Source of the DNA: Ianthella basta
Lineage: Eukaryota > Porifera > Demospongiae > Verongiida > Ianthellidae
NCBI GenBank assembly: GCA_964019415.1
Contig: OZ025880.1
Coordinates: 3,898,813 to 3,962,812 of the forward strand
Length of the DNA stretch: 64,000 nt
Direction: 5' to 3'
This document shows positions 1-21,183 of this stretch, one piece after another; within the stretch, counting starts at the first letter, position 1; every line of letters starts with the position of its first letter. The notes below the pieces were generated by a model. The model was given only the letters and a program-made list of their open reading frames with translations. It ran no database searches and had not been told where the DNA came from. Both the position numbers and the translations under genes were made by a program.

Positions 1-288
1 TGGCCAACTTGCAGACAGCGCATACAGAGCTCAGTGGATCGGCCATCCTCAGTTCCTAACTGCGCTAACTGACTGGTTGCACAGACTCGCTACACTGCAG
101 AGCAATCATAGCCGGTCTACCTGGGTGGGACGGTCTAGCAAGCCAGACTGCGGTATGTGTTGCTTGCCAAGTGCGAAAGACCTTATTATGAATATTAATG
201 ACCTCTGCTAGACCCTCTTTCGCCTTTCCTTGCCCATTACTTCTGGTTACGTGAAACGCGAAAGAGGTCTAGCTCGATAGACTAGAGT
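1..288. other. Unassigned left-edge sequence with inverted repeat
   Basis: No coding signal was recognised. A 15-16 bp inverted repeat lies at 208-223 and 258-272 (CTAGACCCTCTTTCGC against GCGAAAGAGGTCTAG, one extra C on the left), so the segment could fold or be part of a MITE. Homology to the right-hand DDX1 copy begins only at about 289, so this stretch lies on the far side of a duplication breakpoint. Confidence 0.4.
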
Positions 289-527
289 CACAGGTACACA
301 CCTGTTGGTTATGAATCAATGCAAGGAGAGTCTACAACAAATTGTCCGGATCCATATCATTTGTAACTTTGCTTGTTGTATGTATGCCAACTTTTTGCTT
401 TGAAATCATGCCAACAACTCTGTGAAGTAGTCTTTACTGGTTGTGATTTACTGATGTACACATTTTGTTTGTTGCATGGGAGTATACTGTAAGTATGCAT
501 GTTTCCGCCTCCCGTGTGTGTGTGCAG

Positions 528-1801
528 TACCTTGCAGATGTTCAGGAGCACCTTGGTGAGACCATTACAGAGGCAAGCCGAGACATGAAGGTGCCCTCAA
601 GTGAATTTGATGGGAAAGTGGTTTACGGAGAGAAGAGAAAAGGCTCAGGTATCCAAGTCACAACATGCTTTATGTATATAGCAAGAAAGTTGTTGTTTCA
701 TCATCCCAATGTGATGCACTTATGCCTATGTATATGGTAGGCGTAAATGCTGAATCTACAAATCTAAACAAAATCATTAGAAATGCGTAGCTGTTAGATT
801 TCCATTCATGATTTGGAAAGGACTGGTCTGATCATTCGTGAAAGTGGTCACTCTGTGCACTTACAACGTCAAAGAGGCCCACTGTTTGCCTAAGTTGTGG
901 GGGAGCATTCATTTACAAGTGAGGATGTTGCAAGGGGCAACGTTTCAGAGCACCAAGACTGCTTCTGGAAGTATGTAATTATGCAATACAAGACTACGTG
1001 TGCGTAGACAATCGTCTTCTTCTTGGTGCTACGTAGCCATGTAGCCTCACCATGTCAGCGAATCGCTATCCTTAACTGAGATGTAACAATTCAAAATGGC
1101 CTCATTGTCAAAGCATAACTAATTTTTGTAGGAATTGCTATTATGAGAAATTGAATGTTGAAATGGCTTAATTTGCTAATATAATTATGTATACTGTGTA
1201 CAGACATATTGCAAAGCAGGTGCATGATTTATTGTGAAATCTATGTATGTAACCCGCTTGAAACGTTACAGACTGATCGAGAGTGCATGAGACTGGCAAA
1301 GACATCACTATTCTTGAGGCACACATTAGTAGCAAAAGTTGCCTGTAGCTACCATTGCAAAAAGGTTCCAATTTTTTTGCTCGTTTTGCTCGTGACTTTT
1401 TGTAGCCTTCACCCAATGGCCTTACCACTTCTAAATTGCCTATTCATATGCAAAAGCACACAGCCCAATGCAATAGTGGTCTCTCTCTGCAAATGTAGTT
1501 GACAGTTTTCAATGCCAAACTAGTATCACCTGACTTAAATTGAAAGTTTAGCTAAGCCATGTTATCCTGTGTACACACATGTTAAAGCTAAACTGCTGTT
1601 CTAAATATTAGGAGATTACAGACATGTCATGTGACTGGTGTATAGGTAACATTTGTGGTCCTTTTGTCTTCCCTTGTAGCAATGTCCTATGAGAGCCATG
1701 TTGAACAACTGGCCCCGTCTGTTGAGGATCTTGCAATGATGGAGAAACATGCACAAAGCATGTTCTTGAAGATGCACTCAGGACAGTGGCTTGCTAGATG
1801 A
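528..1801 (+). CDS. DDX1: DDX1 RNA helicase, last two exons (partial, copy A)
   Basis: Two exons encode the C-terminal part of DDX1, a DEAD-box RNA helicase involved in RNA processing and the tRNA ligase complex. Exon 528-648 starts after TGTGCAG and reads YLADVQEHLGETITEAS then VPSSEFDGKVVYGEKR, like the post-helicase region of animal DDX1. Exon 1680-1801 follows TTGTAG, completes a phase-1 codon and ends at TGA (1799-1801) with SVEDLAMMEKHAQSMF, like the family's last exon. Both are open. The preceding exon (GKGCYNT region), present at 48,481 in copy B, is missing: the homologous intron begins at about 289 against unrelated sequence. The copy is therefore a 3' fragment here, unless an exon outside the window is spliced in. 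It lies tail-to-tail with the glycine-rich receptor gene. Confidence 0.82.
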
Positions 1802-1918
1802 AGTGGACACGTTTTGACTTCATACATGTGTCAATTGATTGGGTAGTACTGTTTTCTTTACTATGTATTTAACATGAAGCATGCAAGCCATTCTATACCA
1901 GTGCTAGTGCTGTAGTCC

Positions 1919-1924
1919 AATAAA
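1919..1924 (+). promoter_or_regulatory. Candidate poly(A) signal of DDX1 copy A
   Basis: AATAAA lies 118 bp after the DDX1 stop codon. The aligned position in copy B (about 52,160) reads CTTTATGAC and has lost the hexamer. Confidence 0.5.
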
Positions 1925-2663
1925 TGACTAGGGATTGCATGTTGAGTTAGTGTGCACATACATGCGCATTGTTGCATAATATGTCTACTTTCCCTGCTTA
2001 TGTATATACTGTACTTCTATGTAGGCCTTCCACACATTGGGGACCACGTAATGGTCTACAGACCATTATGGCCTAAACAAGGAAATTTAGTCAGTCCTGT
2101 ACTGGTCACACTAACCCGAAGGTATAGTGGAGAAAATCATGATGGAGGGAGGGAACAATGATGGGCACAGTATATACAAGACGCTTGAATGCTGCTGGTG
2201 CGTCACGTGGTTTCCTGCAGATTGAATGCCTTATGGTGTACTTATGGTGTAAAGCTGGCTATGGCTATTCAAACAAAGGCTCTTTCACTGTTACTGCAGT
2301 GGGGGCCTGAACGCCTAATGCTCGTTGTCATCTGCAGTTTTAATGTATATTTTTCTTGCTCCCGTGTCTGCTGCTATCTTAGAGGGCACCCCTTACTTTG
2401 CTACAGCTGCCCTTGCAGTTGTGAGCACCCCTCGATGGCTGCAGACGCCCCTACATGGGCCCATCAGTCCTGTTAACCCAATTTACTTTCAGTAAATATA
2501 ACCTACATATTATACACAAAGATATACTCAAATGGCAAATATGGTGCATTGTGAAAGCAGCTGATACATAGACTTCAGGATACATGTTAAAGGCCAGGCA
2601 TGAAGGTGCACACAGGGTTATGAATTATTTATAAGGGTTTATCTGTGATGTGATCAGAAACTT
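1925..2663. other. DDX1-receptor intergenic region
   Basis: No supported gene. Short open frames here show no family motif. I looked for tyrosine-kinase exons downstream of the receptor tail (HRD, DFG, glycine loop) on the minus strand and found none. Confidence 0.4.
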
Positions 2664-13763
<11,100 letters not shown>

Positions 13764-14103
13764 AAGGTAATTGCAGAAGTAGTTGCAGTTAGCAAATGTG
13801 AATCCTATCTGACGTGTAAAGTCTGCAAAGCGAAAGTAATGCATGCAATTGAGTGAAATGTTTGAAGAATGCATGAAATGTGAAGCAAAAGTGAATTTGA
13901 GCAAAGCCATGAGCAATGTCAAAGTCAGTATGATACTAGAAGGTGAAGATAAGAAAGAATACAGAGTCACTGCATTTTCAGATATAGTTGAAGAAATAAC
14001 TGAGGGAATTGATGGAGAAGATTTGGCTGAAAAGCTACTACTTGCACCAACAATGGTGTGCACCATATCAAGAAAAGACAGTGTTTTGTCCATCCAGAAA
14101 TAA
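13764..14103 (+). pseudogene. RPA70-like zinc ribbon / OB-fold remnant
   Basis: The first part reads KVIAEVVAVSKCESYLTCKV with CxxxxxCxxC spacing (13,764-13,840). After a frame change at about 13,835-13,845 the second part reads FEECMKCEAKV and continues through an OB-like strand pattern (VTAFSDIVEEI) to a stop at 14,103. Two CxxC knuckles followed by a FSDIVEEI-like segment resemble the C-terminal DNA-binding domain of replication protein A 70 kDa subunits, including those carried by Helitrons. The frame break suggests a decayed copy. No Helitron Rep motif was seen nearby. Confidence 0.45.
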
Positions 14104-15316
14104 ACATGACTCAGCATTTTGTTTGCTTACTTCTATTGCGTTACATCATTATGCTGTTACTATAGTGACTTTGAAATAATATTATATACACACAGATTGT
14201 ACTATCTTTCACTACAATATATTATACACTATAATCTTTTCATACAATTATGTAGTTCAACATTGTATACTTACAAGTATTATGCTTCTCTGTGTTATCA
14301 TCAGTTAGTGTTTTCGTTCAAGGGTCATACTGTAGGCACTGAGTGCATGCTGCCTTTTAGTTGCTTCTCAAGGATGGATCTACAGAGAGAGCGAAAGTGT
14401 TCATTGAAAGCTCGAGAAATGATAGAGCTTGAAAATGAAACTCAACAGAAACAGGAGATGTGAGTGTTTAATAGCTAGGTACTACTTAGCTAGCTGGATA
14501 CTGTCACTTAGCTGCTGATGGCACAGAGAGAGAAGCTCAAGATATGGCAACAAAGCGCCGGTCTACAAAGTATCCATGCGCCCCGCCCTGAAATGAATGC
14601 ATTAAAATAATTATAAGCAATATACTACATTTGAATTTGTGTGCATTATCTATAGCTGTCCACTTACCAGGCTTGTCCCTAATTATATAAGGCTAGAGCA
14701 GTGCCAATTCACTATTAAGTAGGGGGGCGCCATTATATATGCTATTCCAAAATGGCGGCCCACAGAAAGCACCACTTAGTCGCAAATGCTGCAAACACCA
14801 CTGGTATTGAATCAATTTGAAGGAGATGGAGGCAGTTATCTACCAGTGGCAACCCCTAAGTGGCGCTTACAAGCGGCGCAGGTGCCTTGATGTTGAGATA
14901 TGCCGAAATTTGTGTCGACGACGACGACAACAAGAACAACAACGACAGAACCGATCACTTTACCCCTTGCGCAATTGCGCGGGGTAAAAATTCGGCTAAA
15001 AAGGTAGTATAGGGTTCTAGAGCGACCGCACGAGCGGCAAATGTCACAAATTCTGACATACAGACAGAAAGACAGACCAAAACAATCGCTTTACCCCCTT
15101 GTGCTACGTGAGTGGGGTAACAAGGAAGATATGACCACAACATACCTCAGCGCCTTCACCTAGCGTCACTGACGTCTTTGCTGTTCGTGACTCTACCGTG
15201 CGGCCGCCATTTCTCATTATTGCGCAACAATAAAATCTCATGAATAATATTAGGCGTGGATTGTTCGCAGGTGCTGCTCATTGGGACACAAGACACAGCA
15301 CTGCAGCTGCTTGAAA
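14104..15316. other. Non-coding region upstream of ODF3-like gene
   Basis: No gene supported. 14,740-15,130 looks repetitive: GCGCAATTGCGCGGGGTAAA and a second TTTACCCC near 15,090, with CGACGACGACGAC and CAGACAGAAAGACAGACC tracts, as in dispersed invertebrate repeats. The CG-rich stretch 15,130-15,310 just upstream of the ODF3-like start may hold its promoter. Confidence 0.35.
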
Positions 15317-16455
15317 ATGACGCCGAAGAAGAAGATTGCTGCCATGGAGAAAGGTTAGTACCATGCGCATTACCGTTACATTAGCTTTTGTTTTTAAGGG
15401 CCAATTGCCATTTATTACGTACTAGCAGGGCCCCCGCCTTCGGCGGGCTCCTGCTGCTGCGAGTCGCACAACAGCGAGTCGGGCCCAGACTGATTTGAAG
15501 AATCTGCGCTGTTAGCAACGGAGTGTCTATGGGATCGCCTTGGGATGGCCTACTGTTTTAGTCGGAAGGAAGAATTGTGTTAAATTGTGTAATTAAGTAT
15601 TAACTACATGAAAGTAATCAACTACCATTACTGTAACTCCAGAAAAATTATCTCCAGTACAATTAAAAATTCAATTGCTGAGAAAAGTGTGATTAATTAT
15701 TACGGTGAATTACAATAACCAGCTACCATTATCACAACACTGGTACCGACAGAACCTGCACAGTAGCTACAGTGCCTGCTCTATTGCTTTCACTCCTTGC
15801 AGGTCCTGGGCCTGCTGCCTATCTTCTTCCAACAACTATTGGGTCAGTGAAGCATGACCCAACAAAGCACAGCCACCTGGCATACAGTTTTGGTGTGCAC
15901 CTCAACAATGCCAGTAAGTGAGGCACAACACCTGGGTACGTGTGGCATAGAAACTGTATTGAGGTTCAGGAAATGCGTTTCTCTATTTTACATTCACATG
16001 GTGGGGTTATTAAAGGGGAATTCACAACTCTATCTTGCCTACTTCGCCCCAACCAGCTGTATGTTGCAGGTTACTTTCCCTTCCCCCTCTCCCACTCTGT
16101 CTTTGTAGAGACCTTCAGCACCCCTTCCTTTTGTGCATACCATCCTGAGTGCGCCCGTCCGCAAGGGGAGAGGAATGCCCAAGTTACTCCATGGAAGCAC
16201 GTACCCGCAGTAGGCAGAAGGACGCCTTCCCCTCTCCCAACTCCTGCAACCTCCCCTCCCTCCTGGCGAGCTATGTGCTAATTAAGAAAGCATCCTGCTC
16301 CTTTTCATCAATGGCAGGCAGAACAGTCACTAGGAGCTTTGCAGAGGACCTGGCCAAGTCCCCTGGGCCAGGAAGCTATGACACCACTGACATCAAGACT
16401 TATTCCTGCAAAGCCCCCAGTTACTCCATGCTTGGCCGGACTGCACATAAGCAAA
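15317..16455 (+). CDS. ODF3/CIMAP-type SHIPPO-repeat ciliary protein, 5' exons (3' truncated)
   Basis: SHIPPO (STPGR) proteins bind inside or around axonemal microtubules of sperm tails and cilia. Exon 1 (15,317-15,353) reads MTPKKKIAAMEK. Exon 2 (15,803-15,913), joined in phase 1, gives GPGPAAYLLPTTIG and LAYSFGVHLNNA, as at the N-terminus of the family. Exon 3 (about 16,111-16,455) gives CPSYSMEARTRSRQKDAFPSP, then FAEDLAKSPGPGSYDTTD and APSYSMLGRT. The two halves of exon 3 are in different frames: one base appears missing at about 16,180 (GCCCAAGT). A CSPGP-type repeat expected between exons 2 and 3 and the last exon are not found. Either a recent pseudogene or a sequence error plus unrecognised exons. 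Confidence 0.7.
15421..15450 (-). mobile_element. Helitron-like 3' end (minus orientation)
   Basis: On the minus strand a GC hairpin (CCCGCCGAAGGCGGG) is followed a few bases later by CTAG and T, the classic Helitron terminus. It lies in intron 1 of the ODF3-like gene. The other end was not resolved. Confidence 0.5.
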
Positions 16456-16539
16456 GTGAGACAGGGGTAGTGGGACAAGGGTATGGGGGAGGGGGTGGGG
16501 GAGGGGTTTCTCCCCAACCCTAGTATGTATGACATTGCA

Positions 16540-16975
16540 GTCAGTGGGTATATTCAGAACTAGCTTATTCATCTTCTGCCAGCTGCCTCTCTATTCTGTT
16601 CTTCTGTTTCTTCGTCTTCAAGGTATTTCATTCTTTGAAGTGTGTTTGTCTTTTCCTTTGAAAAGCAATACAACTACAGACACAAGCGATGTTATGTAGA
16701 TTAGGCATTTTGTATTATTTCTGGTTAGCATGTAGTTGGCATGTTTTAATTGACCCCTACACAATGCAATGTAATCGTCACTGTACGTAAGCTAAACAGG
16801 CCTGTAGCCAGCCCTATGAGCAGGGGGTTCCACATATAGCATTGTGCCAAAGGGTTCAGAAGCATTGAAAGATAGTAGGGCTTCTGCTACGGTGAGTCAC
16901 ACATGCAACAGCGAGTTGGGCCAAGGCTGTTTTGAAGAATCTACACTGTTAGCAACGGAGGGTAGCTGCTATAAC
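16540..16975 (-). pseudogene. Terminal remnant of the hAT copy (module 0)
   Basis: Matches 19,030-19,450 and 30,190-30,610: spacer after the ODF3 exon followed by the last part of the hAT C-terminal region. It then diverges at about 16,946 (TCTACACTGTTAGCAACGGAG), so the rest of the hAT copy is deleted here. A similar TGTTAGCAACGGAG stretch occurs at 15,510. Confidence 0.5.
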
Positions 16976-16997
16976 AACGACTGAGTTTAAATTTGAG

Positions 16998-17517
16998 GCT
17001 GGGCCTCTATTTCTTTCCCGGGAGTTTAGACCCGGCCTCTATTCGAGCCCGGCTTCAATTAAAAGTTATATATTTTTCCTAATACTTGGCCTTGTTTCCA
17101 ATATGAAATCAGTGGTGTGTATTGTGTCTCTGCACATGAGGGAAAATGACTGCAAGTCAAGATTCGAACGCGACTGGTTCTGTCGTGAAAGAGAGCGTTG
17201 TTAGAGGCCACCACGTGTAGAAGGTAGCAGCGGCTTCCTTAGTTGTCTTCTATGCACACAAGGGACATCGTACGACTTTCTCTTAGACATTGCTCTTGCA
17301 ACTCTGATGATCCTTGGCAACTGTGAAGTGTGACAAGTGTACAGTTGCTAAGGAGCACAAAAGTGTTGATCGAGAGGCATTCTGTGTCAATTGTGGCGAA
17401 GCCGGCCATTATTTGGGACCCGGCCACTATTAATGGATTGGCCTCCTGACCCCCGGCCACTTTTCGAGCCCTGGCCTCTCTTCGAGCTCGACCTCTATAC
17501 AGACAAATACGGTATAT
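16998..17517. repeat. CCGGCCTC-rich TIR element, module 0/1 junction
   Basis: Contains repeats of GGCCTCTATTTCTTTCCCGGG and CGGCCTCTATTCGAGCCCGG type and ends with ACAAATACGGTATA, as does the full element at 40,605-41,176. The left terminus is missing. Confidence 0.6.
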
Positions 17518-17854
17518 TATTCAGCTGCTGAGCTTGTCCCACACTTTTAGTGGCTGCTGTTAAGGCATCAGAAGGTTGCGCACAGTAGGTCTCCATTAAC
17601 TTACACAGTTTGGTCACTACCCTTACTCCATCAGAGAATATAGTACTCAGCTAGCGGCGACTAGAAGATGTAATTGTGTTTGCCACCTCCAACAGTACAC
17701 ACACAATCTGGAAATTCAACCACAGCACCATCATACTGAAGTTACACAATGTTACACATGAAGTTACACATAGTTCTGGTACAAGTATTTAAACAGGTAG
17801 ATTGTTTTTCTCTATAATTATATACAAAGGCCATCTGATAATGGTCCCCATTGT

Positions 17855-18987
17855 TCAGCTGACCACCCGTGGTGCAGCGTTCCTGGTACTAGTGCCAAAG
17901 GGGCTGCCAAACTTGAATTTCTCACCTGCACACACAACAAAGCATTCAGGCACACATGTGCACTACTACTACAGTAGAAGATTGAGTTAACGAATATACT
18001 CTGATTGAAGTTAGCTAGTGGCAAGTTATGCACTAATTGAAGCAGCATCATGGATACAATGTGTGGCATGCACTCACCTGGGACGTGTCCCGTGTAGTGC
18101 GGAACAAGTCCAGAGCCCTTTGGGTAGACGGTGGATGTCTGCACTTTCTTCTCCTTCTTGCTGAAGACAGACACTGGCTCATTCCAGGACTTGCTCAACT
18201 TATCTGACTGTTCCTTGTGCTCGCGAAGGGCAATGCTGGTTATGCTGGGGTAGCTCTGACCAAAGTGATTACGGGCTGTGGGCACAAACCCAGTGTAGCC
18301 CGCCATGAAGTACTTCTGTGGGTGTCCGTCTGGCATGTAGAAGGGAGAGATAGAGTGCTGTTTGGAGTAAGAGAGATGATAGGGCTTGGCTTTGTCTGCA
18401 ATGGGCTTGAGGGGCGTGGTGCTCTGGGCCAGTGTCTTATGGAGACGTGCACTGGGGTCACTCTGCAGTCGGCTGAGGGTCCTGAACTCTGCATCCCTCT
18501 TCTTCTGCTTCTGTTGGCTCTGCTCAACGTTGGGCACAGCAGAGTGGCATATCTCAGCATAGCGGGTGCCGTAGTGGTTCAACTGCTGTGGGATATAACC
18601 TACACACAAGGAGAGGACAGCCATCACAGCTTGCTTTGGCTACCTCAGAATACTCACAGGTAGTAATTAGATCCTCGCATGCCTATAGATAATACACGTG
18701 GGTACAATCCGCCTTCATCAATCCGCCCTGTAGATTCCACATGCACGCATGCATCTTCTAACCCAAGCCCCTTTACACTGCAGCTCACCTGTGTACCCCG
18801 GCACCATCTGCACGACATACTTCTGTGTGCCCCAGCTGTGTGCGCGGCCGTACACGCCGCTCTTTGCAAAGTCCTCCTTCGTCTTTGCCGGTGGCGGGGA
18901 CGCGCTTTGGGTGTCACCGAACAAGGGGTTGTCTGACCTGGGAACCGCCTTGTCAGTGAGTATCTCGTGGGTCATGTGGCCGTAAGG
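17855..18987 (-). pseudogene. CIMIP2B: CIMIP2B (FAM166B)-like gene, copy 1, lacking 5' end
   Basis: Exons on the minus strand: 18,789 to about 18,985 (truncated exon 2), 18,078-18,599 and 17,855-17,925. The family motif xPGYTGxxP repeats as VPGYTG, MAGYTGFVPTARNHFGQSYP and VPHYTGHVPG, ending KFKFGSPFG before the stop. These are the hallmarks of FAM166B, a microtubule inner protein of motile cilia. The sequence runs unbroken to GHMTHE and then, at about 18,985, switches to spacer that in other modules lies beyond the ODF3 exon. Exon 1 and half of exon 2 are therefore deleted. The remaining frame is open, so the loss is recent. Confidence 0.75.
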
Positions 18988-19329
18988 GGGAGGAGGTGGC
19001 GATCACTTAGGGTTTCTTCCCAACCCTAGTATGTATGACATATTGCAGTCAGTGGGTATATTCAGAACAGGCTTATTCATCTTCTGCCAGCTGCCTCTCT
19101 ATTCTGTTCTTCTGTTTTATTGTCTTCAAGGTATTTCATTCTTTGAAGTGTGTTTGTCTTTTCCTTTGAAAAGCAATACAACTACAGACACAAGAGATGT
19201 TATGTAGAATAAGCATTTTGTATTAAATCTGGTTAGCATGTAGTTGGCATGTTTTAATTGACCCCTACACAATGCAATGTAATCACCACTGTACGTAAGC
19301 TACCTAAACAGGCCTGTAGCCAGCCCTAT

Positions 19330-21031
19330 GAGCAGGGGGTTTCCACATATAGCATTGTGCCAAAGGGTTCAGAAGCATTGAAAGATAGTAGGGCTTCTGC
19401 TACGGTGAGTCACACATGCAACAGCGAGTCGGCCCAAGGCTGTTTTGAAGAATGTCACTGGGAGTGTGCACGCGATATAACTGCAAAAACATAAAGGTTT
19501 GGAAAGAGCAGCTTGTAGCATTCTTTGAGGGCTTTGGCACAAGTAGTGGCTCTCTCGCTGGCAACCTTACTCATGTGCATACCTTCCACCTAGACAGGTC
19601 TTGCTGCAGGAGCTCTGGTGATGGTAAAATACTGTGCATACAACTGTGTCACACTTGATAGCTCAACATTCTCCACAGAGCAAAGGACAGAAGGAACTAA
19701 CTGAAGCAACTGAGAGGAGGTCTGAGCAAGAACTAAAAATCGCTCATCAAGCTCTGTCATGACGTGGTCCAGCGAATGGAATAGCTACAATTATTTGGTA
19801 CCACTATTCAATCGATTCAGTTCCAACATCAGTCCTGTGCCTCTGCTGAGCACAACTTCTTGGTCTGCAAGGCTCCACATCTACAGCTGCAGCCATCCTT
19901 TCAGCCTGTGTGTAAACCTTGTGCTTCACTCCATCAATTTGCATGTAGGCTACTAGAATATCCATCGTACTACTCTGCAGCTTCACAGTAATTCCAGCCA
20001 AATATGACAGATACTGATATGCTGTAAGAAGTACAGCAATGAATTCAAAGTCAGTCACAGAATGCAGCAAGGAGGTGGCTCGGCTCTTCACGTCCATGTC
20101 CCATGTGGCTTCTTTGAAGTTGTTGCTCAATTCGTTCCTGTGCAGTCCCAATCTAATGACTTTGAGTGCAATGACGAACCTATACCAATGATAGAAGTGC
20201 TGAAATGTTGATTGCCTTTCTGCCCAGCGAGTCTTGCATAAATAGAATAATAAATAAATAGATCAATAATAAATAGATCGATCAAGGGTTTCCTTCTACC
20301 TGGCTCAAGCACATTTGCTGTCCTTACTTCTGCCAGGTGCTCGTTGTGCTTTGGACTGTTCAAGAAAAACATGCATGTTGCTTTCACCCTGTCAAGCACA
20401 TTTCTTACTACAGGCAAAGCACATAAATGGCTCTTCTCTAGGTGATTCTTTAGGATTGCAATTGGATTGGGATTTGAAAATACTTTCATCAGAGATAAAA
20501 AAAGTCGGAATTATTATTTGTCTGGTCAAGCTTTTTTAATCACCTTGCAATGCAATGCACTGTCTACCACAGTACAAAATGCTCTCCGCTCAGCATTTGA
20601 CTACGTGTCGGTTTTCCTGAATCCTCTGCAATATCTGGGCATTCAATTGCACATCGATATTCACCTATGGATTTTCTACTGATCCATAGCAGCCATGACA
20701 GCATTGGCACGGTATTGTTTCTTTGCATGATCATCGACAATCTTCTGTACTTCGATCCATGACACAAAGGGTCGGTTTACAAGGGCACCTAACTGAGCCC
20801 TATTGGTGGCAAACAAAGCGCAGAATTGCAGAAGCCACCATTGAGAGCCCTGCTGTAAACCAGCCATGGGTATTTGATAAGCCATCTATGCTGAAATTGC
20901 CGGTTACAGCCATTGCTAAACACTGTTGGGAAAGGAAAGCTGGAACTGAGTTGAAAATGGTCAGTTATCAAATTGTATTTCTCCCCATTTGAAAGAGCAT
21001 TAATGTCAGGAGTGACTTCAACAGCTGACAT
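19330..21031 (-). pseudogene. hAT transposase remnant (ZMYM1-like), copy 1
   Basis: The minus strand reads in broken frames: an N-terminal TTF-type zinc-finger region (WLIKYPWLVYSRALNGGFC, then FATNRAQLGALVNRPFVSW), then CGRQCIALRG-like and NVLDRVKATCMFFLNSPKH segments. A middle region follows (HSVTDFEFIAVLLTAYQYLS), and near 19,400-19,560 the hAT dimerisation block (FPNLYVFCSYIACTLPVT). Several stops and frameshifts interrupt it. Order and motifs match ZMYM1/DUF4371-type hAT transposases. Copies at 30.5 and 39.0 kb share the breaks, so it was dead before amplification. Confidence 0.65.
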
Positions 21032-21059
21032 TCCTAGTTTAATGATTGTGCCTACCCTA

Positions 21060-21106
21060 TTTTGTCCGAAAAGAGGCCTGGGCCTCTATTTCTTTCCCAG
21101 GAGTCC
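21060..21106. repeat. Left end of CCGGCCTC-rich TIR element, module 1
   Basis: TTTGTCCGAAAAGAGGCCTGGGCCTC followed by CTATTTCTTTCCCAGGAG equals the left terminus at 40.6 kb. The element is then interrupted, and its right part resumes at 27,440. Confidence 0.55.
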
Positions 21107-21183
21107 TTAGCCATGTCTTCTTATTACTAATGATGTGTCTATAACATTCACACACAGTCCATATGCTAGGTTCCTTGCCCATG

